This document shows positions 1 through 7,309 of a DNA stretch of 33,058 nucleotides, in pieces; the first letter of the stretch is position 1; each line of letters begins with the position of its first letter. The notes beneath the pieces were generated by a model, which was not told the origin of the DNA, did not search any database, and saw nothing but the letters and a program-made list of their open reading frames with translations. Source of the DNA: a virus; IMG/VR virus record IMGVR_UViG_3300027763_000152, positions 1-33,058 of that record, one strand, 5' to 3'. The position numbers were made by a program, and so were the translations under genes.

Positions 1-250
1 TCGGGTAGTACTTTTTACTTAATCCAGCCTGAAAACGTATACTTTGGTACTACAAAAAAGTGTCGGGATTTTGACACCCTGTAAGTTTCACGTAAGAAAT
101 GTGTCGGGAAATCGACACTTTGAGTACTTTTGTTTGCAGAAAAATTCCTGATGTAACACTAACGTATTACATGCAGGTGTCGGTTTTCCGACAGTTGTAG
201 CTAGTTTGTTTCCAGAAAACCGTGAAACATAACACTTTAGTACTACATTG
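1..250. repeat. Degenerate tandem repeats carrying short hairpins
   Basis: Three copies of gtgtcgg begin at 60, 101 and 177, each opening a small hairpin: gtgtc/gacac at 60-77, a perfect gtgtcg/cgacac at 101-118, and a perfect tgtcgg/ccgaca with a tttt loop at 178-193. The sequence between them is also related. tttgtttgcagaaaa in the second unit matches tttgtttccagaaaa in the third, and actttggtactaca (41-54) matches actttagtactaca (234-247) at 13 of 14 bases. The window opens with tcggg, which looks like the truncated start of another unit, so the array probably extends left. The unit length is uneven (about 41-76 bp). Function is unknown; protein-binding iterons or part of an origin are possible. 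Confidence 0.7.
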
Positions 251-336
251 TTTTATAGGTGGTTGATTTGTAAGAAAAAAGTATTACTTTGATAGGGCTG
301 GCGTGTCCTGTACAACTTTAGTTCTAACTTTGGTTT

Positions 337-416
337 CCTAACTGTTAGGGATGTGCCGCGCCTATCGGGGCGCCCTTGCCCATAGGTTTTGACTATCGGT
401 TATAGCGCATAACTAT
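337..416. other. Cluster of short stem-loops
   Basis: Three hairpins follow each other closely: cctaa/ttagg with a 3-nt loop (337-349), a nested GC-rich hairpin (361-386), and gttat/ataac with a 5-nt loop (about 400-414). No open reading frame with a ribosome-binding site covers them. They may be transcript structures or protein-binding sites. The base pairing is seen directly; the role is not known. Confidence 0.45.
361..390 (+). terminator. Terminator-like hairpin in the leader region
   Basis: The outer stem cctat/atagg (361-365 with 382-386) encloses an inner gggc/gccc stem (368-371 with 378-381), and TTTT follows at 387-390. The T-run is short, so a real intrinsic terminator for transcripts entering from the left is only possible. 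Confidence 0.35.
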
Positions 417-507
417 ATGCATACTTACTAATCGAGACAATCGTAAGTACACGTACTAATTGATAAATGCATAAAACAAACAATGAACAGACATTCACAT
501 TCAAAGA

Positions 508-608
508 GGGGGGTGGGGGGAAAACTTGGGATTTCATAAAATGACGTAATGCAGCTTACTACGATTTTTATAATTTTTAAAAAGGAGGGGGGACAGCTTA
601 CAGGGGGG
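508..608 (+). other. G-run cluster (possible G-quadruplex)
   Basis: Four runs of six G occur on the plus strand: 508-513, 515-520 (separated by one T), 587-592 and 603-608. The two pairs are about 65 bp apart. Such runs could fold into intra- or intermolecular G-quadruplexes. They are unlike anything else in this window, whose other long homopolymers are A or T. Confidence 0.4.
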
Positions 609-655
609 TATGTTACATGGTTTGGATTAAACGGGCTACAAGCCCTGTTTTATTG

Positions 656-688
656 GTTAGGCTACCTGGGTATTCCCAGGCTCCTAAC
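656..688. other. Long two-part stem-loop
   Basis: An inner 6-bp stem cctggg/cccagg with a tatt loop (665-680) is extended by a second 6-bp stem gttagg/cctaac (656-661 with 683-688) across a small internal loop. The right arm overlaps an alternative stem ctcct/aggag (681-693). It lies between a gggc/gccc hairpin followed by T residues (about 633-650) and a gcctc/gaggc hairpin (744-757). It could be a structured RNA element or a DNA cruciform site; no known RNA family was recognised. Confidence 0.45.
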
Positions 689-809
689 AGGAGCTTCTAG
701 GTGGGTTATAATCGTTTTAAACATGATAACAAGCTCGGCTAGGGCCTCGCATGAGGCTAACAGGAGATATGACGTTCTTGTTAACATGCTCGGGGCCATG
801 CCCTCGCGT

Positions 810-825
810 GTGCACGTACGTGCAC
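810..825. other. Perfect 16-bp palindrome
   Basis: gtgcacgtacgtgcac is its own reverse complement and sits immediately left of the long A/T tract. A palindrome this long is a candidate operator or initiator-protein site. No known protein can be assigned from the sequence. Confidence 0.5.
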
Positions 826-832
826 GTATAAG

Positions 833-960
833 TTATATAATAATAAATATAATAATATAATAAATATATAATAATAATATATATATATTAATATATTAGG
901 GTATCATACTTTTAACTTCTTGTCAATAGTTTTCTATAATTTTTTTTTTATTTTTAAAAA
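833..960. other. A/T-rich tract, candidate DNA-unwinding element
   Basis: Bases 833-898 contain only A and T (66 bp of TAATAATATA-like sequence). After a short gggtatc interruption the tract continues, strongly A/T-rich, to about 960. Next to hairpins, a palindrome and repeats this resembles the melting region of an origin. It may alternatively be an upstream enhancer for the promoter at 986-1014 or simply non-coding drift. No DnaA box with a full match was found. Confidence 0.4.
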
Positions 961-985
961 TCTTGTGGATTTAGTAATAAATCCC

Positions 986-1014
986 TTGACTTTTAGATTC
1001 TTTTGTGGTATAAT
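986..1014 (+). promoter_or_regulatory. Sigma70-type promoter for the packaging/structural operon
   Basis: A -35 box TTGACT (986-991) and a perfect -10 box TATAAT (1009-1014) are separated by exactly 17 bp, so transcription should begin near 1021. This is the best promoter visible in the window and lies 54 bp upstream of the first gene. A weaker second candidate (ttaact 912-917, tataat 935-940, 17-bp spacer) lies further upstream. Use of host RNA polymerase is inferred from the bacterial consensus. Confidence 0.8.
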
Positions 1015-1027
1015 ATTTAGTATAGAG

Positions 1028-1046
1028 CGTCTACTTTCTGTAGACG
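1028..1046 (+). promoter_or_regulatory. 5' leader hairpin of the structural transcript
   Basis: A perfect 7-bp stem cgtctac/gtagacg with a tttct loop starts about 7 nt after the predicted transcription start. No T-run follows, so it is not a terminator. A hairpin near the 5' end commonly protects phage mRNA from decay; that role is inferred here. Confidence 0.6.
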
Positions 1047-1067
1047 TAGTTTGTTTGGAGTAAACAA

Positions 1068-1790
1068 TTGGCTTTAACTGATAACGAAAAAACAAAAGAT
1101 CGTAAACCGAAGATACGTTCTGTTGACGCAGGGACCAACAGGTCCTGGTCAGACAAACAAAAGATTGAAGCTGTTCAGTCTTACCTACTTTTAGGCAATC
1201 TTGCGCTTACGTCTCGAATCTTGAAGATTCCTGAAATTACCCTTCGTGTGTGGAAAACCACCGAATGGTGGAAGAACGTTGTTGACGACCTACGGCAGCA
1301 AGAGTCTATGGAAATGTCAGGACGTCTGCGTAAAATCGTAGACGCCAGCCTGGTGGCTGTCGAAGACAGGCTGCTAAACGGTGACCTGATGTACGACAAC
1401 AAAACTGGTCAAATGGTACGCAAGCCCGTTAACATGCGGGATGCTCACAAGGTTGCTGTTGACCTAATGGACAAGAAAAAGCTCCTGGACAAGGAAGCTT
1501 TGGAAGGTCCTCAAGAACAACAAGACGACGACAGGTTGCTTAAGCTTGCTGAAAAGTTTGCCAGCCTGGTACAAGCTAAAACAGAAAAGCCCGTTGAGAT
1601 TATCGACGTGGAAGACGTAGAGATAAAGGAAGCTGGTTTGACTCCATCTTCCTCCGATATAGAGGAAAACCAAAATGCCATACATGACCAATGGGAAACG
1701 GGACTACAAGAAGGAGAACGAAAAGTACAACTCCAAGCCCGAGATTCGTCAAGCTCGCTCGGAACGGACGGTGCTCCGTCGTCAAGCTAA
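1068..1790 (+). CDS. terS: Terminase small subunit (putative)
   Basis: First gene of the right-pointing operon. The start is a TTG at 1068 preceded by GGAG (1057-1060) at a good distance; no ATG fits this position. The 240-residue product has a helix-turn-helix-like N-terminal part (about residues 25-65, with ALTSRILKIPEITLRVWK) followed by a helical middle region, as in small terminases that recognise the packaging site and hand DNA to the large subunit. The assignment rests on this fold pattern and on position directly before HNH and large terminase genes. The last 38 codons are Ser-rich (ending DGAPSSS) and are overprinted by the HNH gene in the +1 frame, so the C-terminus may be dispensable. 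Confidence 0.75.
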   Translation: MALTDNEKTKDRKPKIRSVDAGTNRSWSDKQKIEAVQSYLLLGNLALTSRILKIPEITLRVWKTTEWWKNVVDDLRQQESMEMSGRLRKIVDASLVAVEDRLLNGDLMYDNKTGQMVRKPVNMRDAHKVAVDLMDKKKLLDKEALEGPQEQQDDDRLLKLAEKFASLVQAKTEKPVEIIDVEDVEIKEAGLTPSSSDIEENQNAIHDQWETGLQEGERKVQLQARDSSSSLGTDGAPSSS

Positions 1791-1983
1791 TGCTGCAGGA
1801 ATCACCCACAAGGGAGACGGTAAGGACCTCGATCACATCAAACCTCTGTCAAAAGGCGGAGCTACCAAAATGTCCAACATGCGAGTCGTCGACGCTAGTG
1901 CCAACCGCAGCTTCTCTAGGAATGCAGACGGAAGCCTCCGTAACCAACAATCCACACGTGAGCGTAAAGCTAAACACAAATGA
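1675..1983 (+). CDS. HNH endonuclease
   Basis: A 102-residue basic protein with an HNH core LDHIKPLSKGG (about residues 52-62) followed by the Asn-containing segment MSNMRVVDASANRSF, which supplies the later motif residues. HNH nucleases next to terminase genes are common in phages and in some systems are needed for DNA cleavage during packaging; others are homing enzymes. Start ATG 1675 follows agagg; a second ATG at 1684 is possible. The gene overlaps the terminase small subunit by 116 nt in another frame and overlaps the large terminase by 4 nt (ATGA), so all three are probably translated from one message. Conserved Cys pairs for structural zinc were not seen. Confidence 0.85.
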   Translation: MPYMTNGKRDYKKENEKYNSKPEIRQARSERTVLRRQANAAGITHKGDGKDLDHIKPLSKGGATKMSNMRVVDASANRSFSRNADGSLRNQQSTRERKAKHK

Positions 1984-3500
1984 CTGTTCTTACAGCAGAC
2001 GTTGTTCAGGGTTTTGTTGGGAGTGTACTCTCATCGCGGTTTGATGGACGTTCCAGTAGCCCAGACTTTCACAAAGAATGCTGGGAACTGTGTTGCTCTC
2101 CAGAGAAGTTTGTAGCGATTGCTGCACCCCGAGGCCATGCTAAAAGTACAGGTGTTACACTAGGGTACGGGTTAGCCACTTTGCTCTTTCGAGAGCGCAA
2201 GTTTATGCTTCTTGTCTCAGATACAGAAGCTCAAGCCTCCTTGTTCCTTGGAACATTTAAACAAGAGCTGCAAGACAACCAAGACCTTATTGACTTGTTT
2301 GGCTTAAAGCGTAACGACAAAGGTTTGGTTCAGTTTGCTAAAGACACTGAAACAGACATTATAGTTGAGTGTCAGGACGGACATAAGTTCAGGATTATTG
2401 CCAAGGGAGCGGAACAGAAGCTTCGTGGATTAATCTGGAACGGGTCACGTCCCGACGTCATTATGTGTGACGATATGGAAAACGACGAGCTTGTTATGAA
2501 CAAAGAACGTCGTGAAAAGATGCGTAAATGGTTTAAAGGCGCTCTTCTTCCCTGTCGTAGTGATAGCGGTATTGTTCGCATGGTAGGTACAATCCTACAT
2601 GCCGACAGCTTGCTAGAACGCATGATGCCCAACCCGTCAGACAAAATGACGGTTGTAGAAGATTTAAAACAATACTCCAAACGCAAGGGTATGTGGAAAG
2701 CAGTTAAATACCGTGCACACAACTCTGACTTTAGTAAGCTCTTGTGGGCTTCTAAGAAGTCTGCTGCAGAGTTTAAGATGCTGTATGAGGAAGCTGTCAA
2801 AGATGGCACTACAGACATCTACAGCCAGGAATACTTGAACGAGCCTATTGATGAATCTGTGTCCTTCTTCAAGAAGGGGGATTTTCTTCCCATCACAGAA
2901 GAAGCACGAAAGGCCCGTCTCAACTATTACATTACGGCTGACTTAGCTATTTCGGAAAGTGAGAAGGCTGACTTCTCTGTGTTTGTGGTAGCTGGAGTTG
3001 ATGAGGATAAAATCATTCATGTTAAGAACGTTATTCGGGAACGTATGGATGGTAAGGAAATTGTGGACACGTTCATGGCCTTACAAAAGCTGTACAATCC
3101 TGTTGCAATGGGTGTTGAGGATATGCAAATTTCCAAAGCCATTGGCCCGTTCCTCCGTGAAGAGATGATTAAGAATAATACATTCATTTCCCTGTTGCCT
3201 TTAAAGCACGGTGGTAAAGATAAGACAACACGCGCTAGAAGTGTGCAAGCACGGTTACGTGCACATGGCATGAAGTTTGACAAAGAAGGTGATTGGTATC
3301 CCATCTTTGAGAACGAATGTTTGGCATTCCCTCGCGGTAAGCATGATGACCAAGTTGACGCTTTTGCTTACCTTGGACTTATGCTAGACATGCTTATTGA
3401 AGCCCCTACTCAAAGCGAAGCAGAGGAAGAAGAATATCTGGAGGAACTGGAAGGTTCCGATTTGAACAACCAAGGACGCGATTCCTACACTGGGTACTAA
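1980..3500 (+). CDS. terL: Terminase large subunit
   Basis: This 506-residue packaging motor has both expected halves. The N-terminal ATPase carries a Walker A-like motif APRGHAKST (about 48-56) and a Walker B segment DVIMCDDMEND (about 158-168). The C-terminal RNase H-like nuclease carries ITADLAISESEKADFS (acidic residue near 321) and a late HDDQVDAF motif (near 455). It pumps DNA into the prohead through the portal and cuts the genome at the end of packaging. It starts inside the HNH stop (4-nt overlap) and is followed 3 nt later by the portal gene. Length and motifs are complete, with no sign of damage or intein insertion. Confidence 0.95.
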   Translation: MTVLTADVVQGFVGSVLSSRFDGRSSSPDFHKECWELCCSPEKFVAIAAPRGHAKSTGVTLGYGLATLLFRERKFMLLVSDTEAQASLFLGTFKQELQDNQDLIDLFGLKRNDKGLVQFAKDTETDIIVECQDGHKFRIIAKGAEQKLRGLIWNGSRPDVIMCDDMENDELVMNKERREKMRKWFKGALLPCRSDSGIVRMVGTILHADSLLERMMPNPSDKMTVVEDLKQYSKRKGMWKAVKYRAHNSDFSKLLWASKKSAAEFKMLYEEAVKDGTTDIYSQEYLNEPIDESVSFFKKGDFLPITEEARKARLNYYITADLAISESEKADFSVFVVAGVDEDKIIHVKNVIRERMDGKEIVDTFMALQKLYNPVAMGVEDMQISKAIGPFLREEMIKNNTFISLLPLKHGGKDKTTRARSVQARLRAHGMKFDKEGDWYPIFENECLAFPRGKHDDQVDAFAYLGLMLDMLIEAPTQSEAEEEEYLEELEGSDLNNQGRDSYTGY

Positions 3501-3503
3501 TAC

Positions 3504-5519
3504 ATGGATGAAGAACAAAAGCCATTGGCAGCCATGCTGGAAAGCGTGAACATTGCCGAGTCTCTTGATGAACAACAACTCAAGGATATTGGACGTGATG
3601 CTGAAAAAGGTTTTTTCCTTGACCATCAGTCTCGCCTTGATTGGGAAAAGAACATTGATGAGTGGACCAAACTTGCTAAACAAACAATTGAGCCAAAGAG
3701 CTATCCTTGGCCTAAAGCGTCTAACATCAAATACCCTCTATTGTCTACGGCTGCTATGCAGTTTGCTGCTCGCGCTTACCCTTCTCTTGTGCCGTCGAAT
3801 GGGAAGATTGTAAACGCTAAGCCCATTGGTAAAGATCCAGATGGTGCTAAAAGCAAAATTGCAGAAGCTGTTTCCATCTACATGTCTGTCCAGTTACTGG
3901 AAGAGATGACAGGATGGGAAGAGGAAATGGACAAGTTGCTCATTATGCTCCCTATTGTGGGCACAATGTTCAAGAAAACATATTGGGATCCTCTCAAAGA
4001 AGAGAATTGCTCACATCTGGTTATGCCAAAGAACTTGGTTGTTAACTACTGGGCACGTAATCTGCAGGATGCAGAGCGCATTTCTGAAATCTTGGAGGTG
4101 TCCCCCCGTAAAGTTAAAGAACGTCAGCAATCTGGTCTGTGGTTGGACATTGATTTTGGTACAGCCAACATGCCAGAGAACGAAAAGAATGCTCCCACAG
4201 TGGATGAAACTACTCCACACATGTTTATTGAGCAACATACGTTCTTGGATTTGGATGATGATGGCTACAAAGAGCCCTACATTGTCACATTCCACAAAGA
4301 TACAAAGAAAGTCGTACGAATTGTCGCACGTTTTGACGAAACTACCATCAAACTTGATGCCGAAGGGAACATTCGCAAGATTGATCCTATTCAGTATTAC
4401 ACTAAGTTTGGCTTTATCCCTAATCCTGATGGTGGATTCTATGATATCGGCTTTGGCGTCCTTCTTGGCCCGCTCAATCACAGCGTAAACACCCTAATTA
4501 ACCAGCTTTTGGACGCAGGCCACCTGGCTACGTTGCAAGCAGGCTTCTTGGGTAAGGGTTTACGCATTAAAATGGGTGATACCAAGTTTATGCCAGGTGA
4601 ATGGAAGGCAGTTAACTCTACAGGCGATGACCTGAAGAAGCAAATTGTCCCCCTGCCCACAAAAGAACCTAGTTCTGTGTTATTCCAGCTTATGGGTAGC
4701 TTGATTACCTCTGGTAAAGAGCTGGCTTCTGTGGCAGAAATCTTCACTGGTAAGATGCCTGGTCAAAACACACCTGCAACCACCACAATGGCTACTGTTG
4801 AACAGGGCATGAAGGTGTTTACTGCAGTGTACAAGCGATTGTACCGTGCACTAACTGAAGAATTCATTAAACTGGCTCGTTTAAACTCCTTGTACCTCAA
4901 TCCGCAGACTTATGTGGACACTGTTGGTATGGATGTAGGTCCAGATGACTTTAAACAGGTCATGCACAAGATTTATCCAGCCGCTGACCCCACAGCAGTG
5001 TCTCAGACTGAAAAGCTCTTAAAAGCCCAGGGTTTAATGGAACTGTTGCCTACAGGTATTCTTGATCCTGTGGTTGTGGTGAAACGTATTTTGGATGCAC
5101 AAGAACAACCCAACTGGCAAGAGTTGCTTAATAAGCAAATTGCTCAAACGGGTGAAATGCCTCCTCCTCCACCCGATCCTAAACTCCAAGAAATGGAAAT
5201 GAAGGGTCAGTTGGAACAACAAAAGATTCAAATGCAGGGCACAGCCCAACAGCATAAGATGGAGCTAGAAGCTCGCGATAAAGAAGTTCAACTCGCTATG
5301 AAACAGCAAGAACATGCTCAAAACATGCAACATGCTAAGGACATGGCGAACATTAAAGCTGCAGAAGCTGTTCACAACCAACGAGTATTCTCCGCCACAG
5401 AACAGGCAGCGTTTATTCAAAAACTCATGCACACTGATGCAGCCCATCAGCAGAAAATGAGTCATGCACAGCAGCAAGCAGCGCAACAGGCTAAGAAGCC
5501 ATCAAAAGGAGCTAAATGA
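3504..5519 (+). CDS. Portal protein
   Basis: The 671-residue product follows the large terminase directly, as portals do, and is in the size range of podovirus portals (P22: 725). It would form the dodecameric ring at one capsid vertex through which DNA enters and leaves and to which the tail attaches. The N-terminal part has the helical, Trp-containing sequence typical of portals (ESYPWPKASNIKYP-like segment near residue 68). From about residue 550 the chain becomes a long Gln/Met/His/Ala-rich coiled coil, resembling the C-terminal barrel of P22-type portals, and ends in a basic tail. No strong ribosome-binding site precedes ATG 3504, so coupling to terminase translation is likely. Confidence 0.88.
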   Translation: MDEEQKPLAAMLESVNIAESLDEQQLKDIGRDAEKGFFLDHQSRLDWEKNIDEWTKLAKQTIEPKSYPWPKASNIKYPLLSTAAMQFAARAYPSLVPSNGKIVNAKPIGKDPDGAKSKIAEAVSIYMSVQLLEEMTGWEEEMDKLLIMLPIVGTMFKKTYWDPLKEENCSHLVMPKNLVVNYWARNLQDAERISEILEVSPRKVKERQQSGLWLDIDFGTANMPENEKNAPTVDETTPHMFIEQHTFLDLDDDGYKEPYIVTFHKDTKKVVRIVARFDETTIKLDAEGNIRKIDPIQYYTKFGFIPNPDGGFYDIGFGVLLGPLNHSVNTLINQLLDAGHLATLQAGFLGKGLRIKMGDTKFMPGEWKAVNSTGDDLKKQIVPLPTKEPSSVLFQLMGSLITSGKELASVAEIFTGKMPGQNTPATTTMATVEQGMKVFTAVYKRLYRALTEEFIKLARLNSLYLNPQTYVDTVGMDVGPDDFKQVMHKIYPAADPTAVSQTEKLLKAQGLMELLPTGILDPVVVVKRILDAQEQPNWQELLNKQIAQTGEMPPPPPDPKLQEMEMKGQLEQQKIQMQGTAQQHKMELEARDKEVQLAMKQQEHAQNMQHAKDMANIKAAEAVHNQRVFSATEQAAFIQKLMHTDAAHQQKMSHAQQQAAQQAKKPSKGAK

Positions 5520-5728
5520 CAAAGAGTGAATTTGTAGATTGGAAAGGTCACCCTGTAACCCAGGAAATCTTTCGCCAACTTCAACGTCGAATTGTGGATT
5601 TGCAAGACATGCTCGGGGAGTCAGCAGGCGTTGACCCCCGACAAGATGCAGTCTATGTAGGTGCAATTAAAGCCTACAAAGATTTAATCACAATTGAATT
5701 TGACGCAGAAGATGAGGAGTCTCAATGA
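5516..5728 (+). CDS. Conserved small phage protein of unknown function
   Basis: A 70-residue acidic, mostly helical protein. It begins within the portal stop codon (ATGA overlap) with a strong aaaggag five bases upstream, and its own end overlaps the next start by 4 nt. Small proteins of this type often sit between portal and capsid genes in podoviruses. No domain is recognised; tight coupling suggests a head-assembly role, which is inference only. Confidence 0.75.
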   Translation: MTKSEFVDWKGHPVTQEIFRQLQRRIVDLQDMLGESAGVDPRQDAVYVGAIKAYKDLITIEFDAEDEESQ

Positions 5729-6051
5729 TCGTTCCCGCATTACACCGTATTCTTGTCAAGCGAGATAAGCTTGAAGACACGGACAAAACCCTTCTCAAAG
5801 CCAAACAACTTGGCTTACACATTCCAGAGCATGAAGATATTAAACGTGCCCAGGCAAGTGTAGATAAGGGGACTGTTGTAGCAATAGGTGCTACAGCGTT
5901 TCGAGATTTTAATACACCTTCTCCCATTTCTGTTGGTGACTACGTTGCTTTTGCCCGCTTTGCTGGTAAAATTGTAGAAGACCCATACACTAATGAAGAA
6001 TTTGTTGCACTAAATGACGAAGATATTGTTTGTATCTTTCATCAAGAATAA
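5725..6051 (+). CDS. GroES-like co-chaperonin
   Basis: The 108-residue sequence has the layout of a Cpn10/GroES subunit: an N-terminal strand PALHRILVKRD, a hydrophilic mobile-loop stretch, then GTVVAIG, the SVGDYVAFARFAGKIV barrel segment and a C-terminal DEDIVCIF strand. Phage co-chaperonins such as T4 gp31 replace or modify host GroES on GroEL so that the capsid protein can fold. The location between portal and scaffold fits that job. The loop (about residues 25-50) is longer and different from bacterial GroES, as in other phage versions. No GroEL gene is in the window, so it should work with host GroEL. A gaggag motif precedes the start. Confidence 0.85.
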   Translation: MIVPALHRILVKRDKLEDTDKTLLKAKQLGLHIPEHEDIKRAQASVDKGTVVAIGATAFRDFNTPSPISVGDYVAFARFAGKIVEDPYTNEEFVALNDEDIVCIFHQE

Positions 6052-6062
6052 GGAGGCCCTAG

Positions 6063-6845
6063 ATGGCTGAAGAAAATACTGTTGTCCCAGAAGACAACGC
6101 CGCTCCCACAGACGAAACCTCTAAACTGTCCGCTGCTGAAGAAAAGGCAATGGAACAAGGATGGGTTCCACAAGACCAGTGGGATGGAGACCCTGAACAA
6201 TGGCGACCAGCAAAAGAATTCCTGGATCGCGGTGAGTTGTTTAAAAAGATTGAAGATCAGAACCGTACGATTAAGGAATTTAAACGTGCGCTAGATGATT
6301 TGAAAGGCCACCATTCAAAAACTCGTGAAGTTGAATACGCACGAGCATTGGAAGCCCTGAAGATGCAGAAACAATCTGCTATTGAAGAGGGTGACGGCGC
6401 CGCTGTTATTAAACTTGATGACCAAATTGACCTCGTTAAAGACGAGCAACAACGTCTCAAAGTTCAAAATAATCAGCCAACCGAAGAAGTAATTAACCCT
6501 GAGTTTACTAACTGGGTTGAGAAAAACAAATGGTACGAGACCAGCGAACCAATGAAAGCTTACGCAGATGCGTTAGGCCGTAACTTGGCAGCAAGTGGTC
6601 TTAGCCCGTCGGCTGTTCTACTTGAGGTAGAAAAACAAGTTAAGTTGGAGTTCCCAAATAAATTTACTAATCCCAACCGTAATAAGCCAGGTGCAGTAGA
6701 GGGTAGTTCTAACAAAGGCGGCAAAGGAAACGATTCGTTCTCTTTGTCCGATGAAGAGCGTCGAGTGATGCAACGTTTCGTCCGTACAGGTGCTATGTCT
6801 GAAAAAGAATACATCGCGGAATTGAAGCGCATTAAAGGAGTTTAA
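6063..6845 (+). CDS. Scaffold (capsid assembly) protein
   Basis: The 260-residue product is highly charged. It has an acidic N-terminus, a segment rich in Trp (GWVPQDQWDGDPEQWRPAKE, about residues 33-52), a coiled coil (about 60-145) and a Gly/Asn linker before a basic, helical C-terminus. This arrangement is typical of phage scaffold proteins, which template prohead assembly and bind the coat protein through a short basic C-terminal helix-turn-helix. It lies between the portal and coat genes, where scaffold genes usually are. The start has a strong aaggagg site. No protease gene or maturation-protease domain was seen in it. Confidence 0.85.
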   Translation: MAEENTVVPEDNAAPTDETSKLSAAEEKAMEQGWVPQDQWDGDPEQWRPAKEFLDRGELFKKIEDQNRTIKEFKRALDDLKGHHSKTREVEYARALEALKMQKQSAIEEGDGAAVIKLDDQIDLVKDEQQRLKVQNNQPTEEVINPEFTNWVEKNKWYETSEPMKAYADALGRNLAASGLSPSAVLLEVEKQVKLEFPNKFTNPNRNKPGAVEGSSNKGGKGNDSFSLSDEERRVMQRFVRTGAMSEKEYIAELKRIKGV

Positions 6846-6846
6846 T

Positions 6847-7257
6847 ATGAGTGAAATCAAAGAAGCAATTGCGAAAGCACCGAGAGGTCGTCCGCAGCGT
6901 GTACCCGTTGGTACGCGTAACGTTTTAACAGTGGCTGACAAAGATGTTAACTACGAATATAGAATTATTAATGACTCGGGAGATCGAGTGCAGGAATTTT
7001 TGGATGCGGGCTATGAGCTGGTTGCCAAAGATTCTGTGAGGGTGGGTGATAAGCGTGTCAACTCGGCTACGTCCGAAGGCTCTCTTGCACATCTGTCCGT
7101 TGGTCAAGGTCAAAAGGCCTTCGTTGTACGAATCAAAAAAGAATGGTACGAAGAAGATCAAGCTCGCAAGCAGATCAAGGTCAATGAGATGGAAAACGCC
7201 ACCAAAGCTAAAGCTCTTGATGGTACTTATGGTAAGCTCGAAATTTCTCGAAGCTAA
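6847..7257 (+). CDS. Conserved head-region protein of unknown function
   Basis: A 136-residue protein starting 1 nt after the scaffold stop, with an aaaggag site. The N-terminus is basic (KAPRGRPQRVPVGTRNVL) and is followed by a mixed alpha/beta part with YEYRIINDSGDRVQ. Proteins with this sequence character are frequent between scaffold and coat genes in podoviruses, but their function is not established to my knowledge. A minor head or assembly role is inferred from position. It is followed by a 52-bp gap. Confidence 0.7.
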   Translation: MSEIKEAIAKAPRGRPQRVPVGTRNVLTVADKDVNYEYRIINDSGDRVQEFLDAGYELVAKDSVRVGDKRVNSATSEGSLAHLSVGQGQKAFVVRIKKEWYEEDQARKQIKVNEMENATKAKALDGTYGKLEISRS

Positions 7258-7309
7258 TTAAAATCTAAGTGCCGTTGGGAATTACCTATTTTATTATGGA
7301 GAATTGCTA

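Noticed and set aside
600-760. Possible tRNA in the hairpin-rich leader
   Set aside because: Stem-loops do not combine into a cloverleaf and no T-loop ttcga with paired arms was found.
549-860. 103-codon plus-strand reading frame in the leader region
   Set aside because: It has no ribosome-binding site, runs through hairpins, the palindrome and into the A/T tract, and its C-terminus is low-complexity Ile/Asn. It looks like chance openness.
963-972. tgtggattt as a possible DnaA box
   Set aside because: Matches the 9-bp consensus at only seven positions and occurs once near the A/T tract; not enough to call.
1691-2044. 117-codon plus-strand frame across the HNH gene
   Set aside because: Third-frame shadow of the HNH and terminase genes, with no ribosome-binding site and no motif.
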